From Candidatus Poseidoniaceae archaeon (GTDB lineage: Archaea; Thermoplasmatota; Poseidoniia; Poseidoniales; Poseidoniaceae), in NCBI GenBank assembly GCA_938030705.1, contig CALHIR010000003.1:1-64000 (forward strand): a stretch of DNA of 64,000 bases. The letters are read 5' to 3'. The notes below the pieces were generated by a model. That model was not told the DNA's origin. It made no database searches and was given only the letters and a program-made list of their open reading frames with translations. Shown here piece after piece: positions 56,471 to 64,000 of the stretch; position 1 is the first letter of the stretch; every line of letters starts with the position of its first letter. A program made the translations under genes and the position numbers.

Positions 56471-58504
56471 ATGAGCATGATTCACATCACCCTGCCAGAC
56501 GGAACCGTCAATGAGTACGCATCAGGCATCACTTGTGGTGAAGTCATCACGGATGCCATGGGGAAAAAGCATGGCTGCTTGGCGGCGAAAGTGGACGGCG
56601 CCGAATGTGATTTGTCCAAGGTGCTCGACATCAATTGCTCCGTTGAGGGCATTCCTGCCGATTCGGAGGAAGGCATCCACATTCTGCGCCACTCCGCCGC
56701 CCACCTGTTGGCGCAAGCCGTGATGGAACTTTACCCCGGTGCGCTTCCAACGATTGGCCCGGCCATCGATCGTGGCTTCTACTACGATTTTGCCATGGAG
56801 CCCATCGCTCAAGGCGACCTCAAAGCGATTGAGAAGAAGATGCACGAACTCGCCCGTCGGAATTTAAACGTGGAGCGAGTGGAACTTGACCAATCTTCAC
56901 TACGAGAGCACTTTGAGAGCAACCCGTACAAGTTGGAAATCATCGACGATAAACTCGAAGCCGGGGATGGTTCAACCATCTACAAGCAAGGAGAATGGTA
57001 CGACCTTTGCCTCGGGCCTCACGTTCCCAGCACCTCGAAACTGATGTTCGTTCGTTTAACATCGGTTTCAACAGCGTATTGGCGAGGCGACCAAGAACGG
57101 GAACAACTTGTTCGCATTTATGGATTGGTCGAACCTTCAAAGGAAGCGCTGAAAGCCACCTTGACCCGCCTTGAAGAAGCCAAAAAGCGAGATCACCGCA
57201 AACTCGGAAAGGACCTTCAACTGTTCCACATCGATGAAGAAGTGGGCCAGGGGCTCATCCTCTGGACGCCACGTGGGGCGGTCATCCGCCAAGAACTGCA
57301 AGATTTCATCTCGCACCATCTTCGCCGCCAAGGCTATGCTCAAGTGTTCACGCCACATATTGGGAAATTGGACTTGTACAGAACCTCGGGCCACTTCCCA
57401 TACTACCAAGAATCCCAATACCCTCCTTTGGTCGAACGCGAGTTGATGAAGAAATTAGCGGATGAAGGCTGTACCTGTGGCGACCTGTCCAACATGATGA
57501 AATCCGGTGAAATCGACGGTTACATGCTCAAGCCGATGAATTGCCCGCATCACGTGAAAATCTACGCCAGCCAACCTCGCTCCTACCGCAACCTTCCCTT
57601 GCGTCTGGCTGAATTTGGAACCGTTTACAGGTGGGAGCAATCGGGAGAAATTTCCGGCATGACGCGCGTTCGGGGCTTTACACAAGACGACGCTCACTTG
57701 TTCGTGACCGAAGACCAACTGGCCAAGGAAGTGCTGGGTTGCATTGAACTCGTCCAAATCATCTTTGACAAACTCGGCATGGAAGATTATCGCGTCCGTG
57801 TGGGCCTTCGGGATCCAGATTCCTCGAAGTATGTCGGTGACCCCCAAGGATGGGACAAAGCCGAGGAAGCCTGCCGAGCAGCGGCAGAGTCACTCGGCGT
57901 CCCTTGGTCAGAGGAACAAGGTGAAGCGGCTTTTTACGGACCGAAGATCGATTTCGTCGTGAAGGACGTCATCGGCCGAGAATGGCAACTCGGGACCGTC
58001 CAAGTCGATTATAATCTCCCGGAGCGCTTTGATTTAGCCTACAAGGGCAGCGACGGTGAACTCCACCGTCCGGTGATGATTCACCGCGCCCCGTTCGGGT
58101 CCATGGAACGGTTCTGTGGCGTCTTGATCGAGCACTTTGCCGGCCGATTCCCAACCTGGCTCACACCAACCCAGTGCCATGTCATCACGATTCGGGAAGA
58201 ACACGCTGATTATGCCGCACAGGTCGCTGATGCCCTCCGAGCCGAAGGTGTGCGTGTAGAAGTGGATGATTCAGGGAATAACATCATGAAGAAGATCCGC
58301 AATCATCGCAAACTTCAGCCCGCCTACATCGTCATTCTCGGCGATGATGAGATGGGCAACGAGACCGTGAGTTTGCGCGCTCGAAACGGTGACCAAATCG
58401 CCGGCATCCCCCTCAAAACCTTCATAGCGAATCTGACTGAGGAAATCACGGAAAAGGTCAGCCAGCCCGCCCTCGTTCCGCCATCAACGAGTGATGAACA
58501 ATGA
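56471..58504 (+). CDS. thrS: Threonyl-tRNA synthetase, bacterial-type with TGS and N2 editing domain
   Basis: TGS-like N-term; HILRHSAAHLLAQAVMELYPGALPTIGPAIDRGFYYDF; catalytic MLKPMNCPHHVKIY, RWEQSGEISGMTRVRGFTQDDAHLF. Confidence 0.96.
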   Translation: MSMIHITLPDGTVNEYASGITCGEVITDAMGKKHGCLAAKVDGAECDLSKVLDINCSVEGIPADSEEGIHILRHSAAHLLAQAVMELYPGALPTIGPAIDRGFYYDFAMEPIAQGDLKAIEKKMHELARRNLNVERVELDQSSLREHFESNPYKLEIIDDKLEAGDGSTIYKQGEWYDLCLGPHVPSTSKLMFVRLTSVSTAYWRGDQEREQLVRIYGLVEPSKEALKATLTRLEEAKKRDHRKLGKDLQLFHIDEEVGQGLILWTPRGAVIRQELQDFISHHLRRQGYAQVFTPHIGKLDLYRTSGHFPYYQESQYPPLVERELMKKLADEGCTCGDLSNMMKSGEIDGYMLKPMNCPHHVKIYASQPRSYRNLPLRLAEFGTVYRWEQSGEISGMTRVRGFTQDDAHLFVTEDQLAKEVLGCIELVQIIFDKLGMEDYRVRVGLRDPDSSKYVGDPQGWDKAEEACRAAAESLGVPWSEEQGEAAFYGPKIDFVVKDVIGREWQLGTVQVDYNLPERFDLAYKGSDGELHRPVMIHRAPFGSMERFCGVLIEHFAGRFPTWLTPTQCHVITIREEHADYAAQVADALRAEGVRVEVDDSGNNIMKKIRNHRKLQPAYIVILGDDEMGNETVSLRARNGDQIAGIPLKTFIANLTEEITEKVSQPALVPPSTSDEQ

Positions 58505-61026
58505 CTTCACCCGCCATCATCCAAGGGTTCTCTTTGGACATGGCAGGCCCTCTTCTGTTGGCGTTTTTGGCCGCGTGGTTCTTTTGGAGGAACGTGGTTC
58601 CTCGACAACTGAGAGGCTTGCAAGTGGCCTTCCCGACCGGCGAGAAAACCTACGAAGTTCACAAAGTGACCTCCACGGTGGAAGATGTTCGCATGCTTCT
58701 TGCTCGGCGAGGGACACGTTTGGGTGTCATATCCTACCTGATGGCCCTGACCGGAAGTTTGGTTCTGCTGTTTGAGTTCTTCAACTACCGGGGCGGCGGT
58801 TCAAACGGCTACCATGCTCCGTCCGTGGCCTTTGCCCTCATCCTCATCGTCGCCCCTGCCATCATCTCAAGCGGGACTTCACTGGGCGCTCAAGTCATCA
58901 AACCGCTCGGTGTTTCGCGCGCCACCCTGCAGAGCAATTCAAACTCCCGAAATGCTTCCTACATGGCCCTCACGGTCGCATGGCTGGCCTTGGCGGTAGC
59001 GGTGGGCGAAGTGCTCAAAGGAATGGGTGCCTCCCCGACCACGCATTATAGCATGGTGGCGATGGTGGCGTTCAGCCCTGCTGTTCTTGCTTACGGTCGC
59101 ATCTTAGGTTCTTCATGGCAGGCCCTCAAACAATCCTCAGCGCAGATCGCCAAGGGAGGCGCTTCGCCCTTTCACAACCATTATCCAAATGCGCGGCAGC
59201 AATTCATCGCTCAAGTGGTTCATCTCAACTTGGTCGCCATGCCCTTTGTCGCCATAAACACCCTGATTTCGCTGATTTTACTCCTCTACAACCCCGACCT
59301 GTTCGTGCATTCTGACCGCGTGATGGAACTTCCCGAGTACCGCATTCAATCCACCTACATGGAAGAGGGCGGTCTGCTTGGCTTTGGCCTCATCGAATTG
59401 TTCTCTCACATCCCACAGGCAGGCATTCGAGTCCCCATCGTCACCACACTCCTGCTCTTTCTCTTGTTGAACGTCGCCGCAATTGGTTTCCTGTTTGTGT
59501 ATGAGGTGGCCAGGATTCTCTTCTTGGACATTCAAGACGTCTCCGGGTGGGGCGGTATTCGCCTCGCAGACAGCAGGTTGCTGCGTGCAGAACCGATTCA
59601 ACAAGCCAACGTGCTGAACTTTTGTTTCACGGGGTTCGCCGGCCAATCCATGCTTTTGCTGGCCCTTGCCATGGTGACGTTCTGGGATTCCAGTTTCCTG
59701 CCACAGGAGGAAGCTTGCGGCGCGTGGGAAAACAGCGTTTGTTCCGTCATGCAAAAGGACATGTTGGAACAGTTAACCTGGATGCTGGCCTCCGGTGGCC
59801 AAGTGGCGTTTTTGGTGGTCTGGGCGGTGTCGATACGGCGCTCCACAAAACTCAGCGAAATCGTCTTTGACGCATCCATGGACGAAGACCGCACACGGCT
59901 TCGTGGAATGAGCGACATGATCTATCTCAAGCAACGCCCAACCAGTGAACTGTTGGGCAAAGATGACTGGAGCACCGCCATCGAACGCTTTGATGACGCC
60001 ACCATGAACCGGGAGGCCACCTTGGTGGGTTTGGATATGATTCGCCACGCTCAAGCGAAAATGCTGCTTCATTGTGGACTCGGGCGCTGGGACGAAGCGG
60101 AAGAATTGGCGGTTGACCTCCTGGCTCTTCAGGGCGGCCGGGACGCCCAAATCGCCAGATTGGTCTTGTGTGCGACAAGCCTTGCTCAACGTGATTACAA
60201 AGAAGCGATTCCTCGCCTTGAACTGCTGGATAACGACGATATTGAGGCGGTTCGCATTCGCTGGGCTGCAAGCCTGCTGAGTGGCCAAAAGCAGTTGAGT
60301 AAACAGGGCATGTCAATGCTCAGCGTTGACCCGCTTCGAAAGGACAACATTCTGATGTTGCAAGCCTTTGAGAAAGGCGAGATGTCCTTGCGGACCAGAC
60401 CTCCACGCCAACCGGCTCAACGAGCGATGTACCTCTCTGAACTGGCTCGGCTACGAATGAACGGAGAAAGCGAACGCGCCCTCAACCATCTGGAGCGAAC
60501 CCTCGCTGGCATGGAAGGCGAGACCTGGGTTCACGGTGAGTTGGTCGCCGCCCTCCTCAACCACGACAGTGGCCGTACCCTCTCGGCGGTCAATGCGCTC
60601 AAATCGTTGGCCAAACAACATCCGCGGCATCCGCATATTCGCGCCGTGATGCATCAATTCGCTCGGCTCGGTCAAACCGAACGACCGCCCTCAGAGCCCA
60701 CAAAAATTCAGTGGGTCTTGGAAAACGAGGCGGATTGGAAACGGTTGTGGAATCTTCACAACGTGTCCATCCCCCCCGTGATGGACAGTATCAACCTCAA
60801 GCAACATGCGGTGCAGGCCAATGCGTGGTCTCTGATGTTGGGCGGCGATGTGTCCCAACACGGTAAGAAGAACGCCTACAAATCACTGCAAGACGAAGTG
60901 CCGCTCGGTCTTTTCACCCATCTTCAGGGGATCACGGTCACCATCGGTGGCATGCCGATTGACCTCGGCCTTCCGGCAGGCATCAACCTCAAGGCTGCGC
61001 AAAAGAACGGCCTGCTTGACATTTGA
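58501..61026 (+). CDS. Large polytopic membrane protein with C-terminal helical-repeat (TPR-like) domain, unknown function
   Basis: ~8+ hydrophobic helices then alpha-helical repeats; start overlaps thrS stop (ATGA). Confidence 0.7.
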   Translation: MTSPAIIQGFSLDMAGPLLLAFLAAWFFWRNVVPRQLRGLQVAFPTGEKTYEVHKVTSTVEDVRMLLARRGTRLGVISYLMALTGSLVLLFEFFNYRGGGSNGYHAPSVAFALILIVAPAIISSGTSLGAQVIKPLGVSRATLQSNSNSRNASYMALTVAWLALAVAVGEVLKGMGASPTTHYSMVAMVAFSPAVLAYGRILGSSWQALKQSSAQIAKGGASPFHNHYPNARQQFIAQVVHLNLVAMPFVAINTLISLILLLYNPDLFVHSDRVMELPEYRIQSTYMEEGGLLGFGLIELFSHIPQAGIRVPIVTTLLLFLLLNVAAIGFLFVYEVARILFLDIQDVSGWGGIRLADSRLLRAEPIQQANVLNFCFTGFAGQSMLLLALAMVTFWDSSFLPQEEACGAWENSVCSVMQKDMLEQLTWMLASGGQVAFLVVWAVSIRRSTKLSEIVFDASMDEDRTRLRGMSDMIYLKQRPTSELLGKDDWSTAIERFDDATMNREATLVGLDMIRHAQAKMLLHCGLGRWDEAEELAVDLLALQGGRDAQIARLVLCATSLAQRDYKEAIPRLELLDNDDIEAVRIRWAASLLSGQKQLSKQGMSMLSVDPLRKDNILMLQAFEKGEMSLRTRPPRQPAQRAMYLSELARLRMNGESERALNHLERTLAGMEGETWVHGELVAALLNHDSGRTLSAVNALKSLAKQHPRHPHIRAVMHQFARLGQTERPPSEPTKIQWVLENEADWKRLWNLHNVSIPPVMDSINLKQHAVQANAWSLMLGGDVSQHGKKNAYKSLQDEVPLGLFTHLQGITVTIGGMPIDLGLPAGINLKAAQKNGLLDI

Positions 61027-62811
61027 TCAAATTCTACGACGAAGGCGTTCCATGGCGGCATCCGCCTGACCTAGCGCATCCAGCGTGGCCTTGACCCGTC
61101 CGCCATCAAGCGCTGTTTCAGCCTCAGCGATCGCTTTTTCACAAGCTCGACGGTCATCATCCACCACCTTGATGCTGGCTGCATCGCATTGGTTTCTGAG
61201 GACTTTCCACTGTTCAATGACGAAATCGTAGAGTTCCTTGGCCTCGTCACTGGCATGCCCCTCTTTGTCCAGGGCCGTCGTCATTCGTTCCAGCAGCATG
61301 CCTGCGTGTGACCAAAGACGCTGGTCGGCAGCATCGGTAATTTCCTGAAGCATGGCGTCCCACGTGTCCCGGTCATCTCGGGATTCGTAGCGCTTCGTGA
61401 GTTTTTTCTTCTGCTTCAGCGCTCGCAGCACATCGTCCATCGCCGCTCGCTCCCGCCCGACCGTTCGAACCACCCCGTCCGCCAATCCAATGGCCTGGCT
61501 GGCGTTTCCTGCGGCAAGGGCCTGCTCGGCTTGCTCCAAGCGTTCTTCGAATTCCTGAGTGTCCAAGCCATCGCTTTGGTCAACGGTTCGTCTTGCTTCG
61601 ACCAACGAAGTTTTCGCTCGTTCAAGCGCCCCTTCATCTGCTTCCAACTGGGGGAGAATAGCGATGGCGAACTCGTAGGCTTCCTTGGGTTGTTCTTGCC
61701 CGAGTTTTGCTTTGGCATCGCCGAGCAATTCGCGAAGGTGAGCGACCCCCGCTCCCTGTTTTCCATCGAGCGCACGCGTTGCTTCAGCGATGACCGATTC
61801 GGCCTTTGACCACCAAGCAATGACATCCGTTGCTCGCTTTTTTGCTTGGCGGTAGAGTTGTTCACCCTCTCTGAGCGAACCCAGTTTAACCTCTCGCTCT
61901 CCCATGTCGTAGGCTTTTCGGGGGCGTTTGGCCGTCGGCGCAATATCTTCCGCAGCGATGACAGCGTCAAGGGCATCCTTACGAATGATTTCCACGTCAT
62001 CGGCCAGCGAAAGCGCACGTTCCATGTCCTCTTCACTCTCATCCAATAAGCGCATGCCGTATTCAGGGTCCAAATGTCCCTCTTCTTTTGCCGTGGTCAA
62101 CAAACTTGCGGCCTGCGCCACGGCAGCACCCTGAGCTTTGAGTTCCAAGAGACGATTTTCCAAACTATCGAGGCGTTTTTTGAACCGTTTTCGATCGGCT
62201 TTTTGGTCATCACCGACCGTCCAAGTATAGACCGTGTCGAGAACGGCAAAAACAGCGAGCGAGCCTGCCGTTCCGCCGGAGACCGAGACGAGGCTTTCGC
62301 TTTGGATAAGGGTCAACGCCACCGCAGAAGCCGATCCGATCCCGGTCAAGATAGCCCGATAGCGAAGAACACCAAAGTTTCCTCGCATCGTTCGGTTGGA
62401 GAGTTGTCGGCACATGAAACCTGCAAACAAAATCAAGATGCTGCCCGCCAGTTGGGAACGATTACCGTCAAGGCCCAGCGCGCCCAAACACAATAAAACA
62501 GGCCACGCAAGACTGGTGGCTGAAGCGACACGGGACCTTGCAACGGCGTTGTCAAGAATCAAATCTTGGACGAAGATACCCCAAATCAAAAGCACGAGAG
62601 GGGGGCCAAAACTGGTGAGCACCACCCCGTCGCCTTCCATCAGTCCTTTGATGGAGGGCCAAGCGAGCCAAACAGCACAGACCAACAGCGAAAGGGCCGT
62701 GAACAACGTGGCGTTCTCGACCCGCTTCATCCGCCGGGCTGCCTCGGCCTCAATGGCTGCGTCTGCATCCGCCCAGGTGACCATGGCCGGGGCCTCAACG
62801 CTGTTCCCCAT
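61027..62811 (-). CDS. Membrane protein with long cytoplasmic helical/coiled-coil domain, unknown function
   Basis: Five to six TM segments then ~400 aa charged coiled-coil. Confidence 0.7.
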   Translation of the reverse strand: MGNSVEAPAMVTWADADAAIEAEAARRMKRVENATLFTALSLLVCAVWLAWPSIKGLMEGDGVVLTSFGPPLVLLIWGIFVQDLILDNAVARSRVASATSLAWPVLLCLGALGLDGNRSQLAGSILILFAGFMCRQLSNRTMRGNFGVLRYRAILTGIGSASAVALTLIQSESLVSVSGGTAGSLAVFAVLDTVYTWTVGDDQKADRKRFKKRLDSLENRLLELKAQGAAVAQAASLLTTAKEEGHLDPEYGMRLLDESEEDMERALSLADDVEIIRKDALDAVIAAEDIAPTAKRPRKAYDMGEREVKLGSLREGEQLYRQAKKRATDVIAWWSKAESVIAEATRALDGKQGAGVAHLRELLGDAKAKLGQEQPKEAYEFAIAILPQLEADEGALERAKTSLVEARRTVDQSDGLDTQEFEERLEQAEQALAAGNASQAIGLADGVVRTVGRERAAMDDVLRALKQKKKLTKRYESRDDRDTWDAMLQEITDAADQRLWSHAGMLLERMTTALDKEGHASDEAKELYDFVIEQWKVLRNQCDAASIKVVDDDRRACEKAIAEAETALDGGRVKATLDALGQADAAMERLRRRI

Positions 62812-62913
62812 AATCACTCCGATGATTTGGACGAGCCTCTCCCTCTGAGCGAACCAATTCAGCGGCAATGTTCAAGGGTGTTATCGGGGTGTGAAGACTT
62901 ACGAGGGAAGACC

Positions 62914-63855
62914 ATGTCAGGACTCATCACCATGGATGATTTATCCAACGAAGAAATATTGAGTATCTTGGACGATGCACAACGCTTGCTTCCCGTCGCA
63001 GAAGGCAAGACCTACCTCCCGCTCCTCCAAGGGAAAATTTTGGGAAACTTGTTCTTCGAGCCAAGCACCCGGACCCGAATGTCCTTTGAGACGGCGATGA
63101 AGCGGCTTGGTGGGGACGTGGTTAACCTCGGCGATGTGAAAACCTCGTCCGTCGTCAAAGGTGAGACGCTGTTTGACACCATCCAAATGGTGGACGGGTA
63201 TACCGATATCATCGCCATGCGACACCCTCGACAAGGCGCTGCCCAATACGCCCAAGATGCAGCGAGAGTGCCCATACTCAACGGAGGCGATGGCGCAGGG
63301 CATCACCCCACACAAACCATGCTCGACCTGTTCACCATCCAACAAGCCCATGGCCGGTTGGACGGCCTCAAAGTCATCCTTGCAGGCGACCTTCGCTACG
63401 GCCGAACCGTGCACTCGCTTAGCCACGCCCTCACCCGCTTTGGGTGCGAACTCATCCTGGCGAGCCCCAGCCTGTTGAAGATGCCAGCCGAGATTGTCGC
63501 CGACCTCAACGCTCATGGAGCAAACATCACCGAAACAGAGGATTTGCTCGGTTCAATTGAAACCGCCGACGTGGTGTACATGACCCGCATTCAGAAAGAA
63601 CGCTTCGCCGATGAAGACGAATACGCCAAAGTCGCCGGTGCCTACAAGTTGCACGCCTCCAATCTCGACGGGGCCAAAGAGAACATGATCATCATGCACC
63701 CCCTCCCCCGTGTGGACGAAATCCATCCATCGGTTGACCAAACACGCCACGCACGCTATTTTGAGCAAGCTTTCAACGGGGTCGTGGCCCGCATGGCGTT
63801 GCTGTGCCGGTTGCTCGACGTGGAAGTTCCCGCTGATATTGGAGGTGGTGCTTGA
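62914..63855 (+). CDS. pyrB: Aspartate carbamoyltransferase catalytic subunit
   Basis: LFFEPSTRTRMSFETAMKRLGG, MRHPRQGAAQYA, GHHPTQTMLDLFTI, MHPLPRVDEI. Confidence 0.96.
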   Translation: MSGLITMDDLSNEEILSILDDAQRLLPVAEGKTYLPLLQGKILGNLFFEPSTRTRMSFETAMKRLGGDVVNLGDVKTSSVVKGETLFDTIQMVDGYTDIIAMRHPRQGAAQYAQDAARVPILNGGDGAGHHPTQTMLDLFTIQQAHGRLDGLKVILAGDLRYGRTVHSLSHALTRFGCELILASPSLLKMPAEIVADLNAHGANITETEDLLGSIETADVVYMTRIQKERFADEDEYAKVAGAYKLHASNLDGAKENMIIMHPLPRVDEIHPSVDQTRHARYFEQAFNGVVARMALLCRLLDVEVPADIGGGA

Positions 63856-64000
63856 TGTCGCAAGAAGGCAACATGCGAAGAGTTACGGCGATTCGAAACG
63901 GGACGGTCATCGACCACATTCCTGCAGGACATGCCATGCGCGTGCTGGAAATGCTTGGCATCAACAGGCGTTCGTCGGTCCCTGTTTCCATGGTCATGAA
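63855..64000 (+). CDS. pyrI: Aspartate carbamoyltransferase regulatory subunit (partial, runs off window)
   Basis: MSQEGNMRRVTAIRNGTVIDHIPAGHAMRVLEMLGINRRSSVPVSMVMK. Confidence 0.92.
   Translation, partial: MSQEGNMRRVTAIRNGTVIDHIPAGHAMRVLEMLGINRRSSVPVSMVM

Noticed and set aside
1-64000. CRISPR arrays, insertion sequences, integrases, toxin-antitoxin or defence islands
   Set aside because: None seen: no regularly spaced repeats, no transposase or recombinase motifs among the ORFs

Overview
This 64 kb window is a gene-dense archaeal chromosome segment, probably Marine Group II / Poseidoniales-like. That placement is inferred from gene content: Alba, thermosome, deoxyhypusine synthase, Bud32, HMG-CoA synthase and archaeal pilus motor genes alongside bacterial-type DnaK, ThrS, CobB and GlpX. 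I saw no CRISPR array, transposon or phage. One tRNA gene is present: tRNA-Gly(GCC), minus strand, with encoded CCA. Recognisable modules are: (i) a Bat-like regulator, a perfect palindromic operator and a BoxB-like di-iron oxygenase, followed by acyl-CoA catabolism genes; (ii) a type IV pilus / archaellum-like motor cluster; (iii) an Mrp/NBP35 ATPase plus DUF971 pair; (iv) an agmatinase, AdoMet decarboxylase and deoxyhypusine synthase cluster; (v) an Hsp20-like, DnaK and thermosome cluster; (vi) moaE-moaC; (vii) pyrB-pyrI at the right edge. The most unusual observation is an Mrp-family Fe-S carrier ATPase with no cysteines. An Ig-like beta-rich insertion sits where the family has its CPxC motif, and the gene directly downstream encodes a cysteine-containing DUF971 protein, so the pair looks like a split version of the HCF101 domain order. 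Other leads are an overlooked ~80-aa gene split by a G6 tract, a 22-bp perfect inverted-repeat operator, a structured leader before thrS, a candidate structured RNA at 26.6 kb, a Cys-substituted GlpX metal motif, a PAP2 plus propeller-like fusion, and a 53-aa ORF ending in CQTRGCGCGN. All family calls come from motif recognition by eye; no searches were run.
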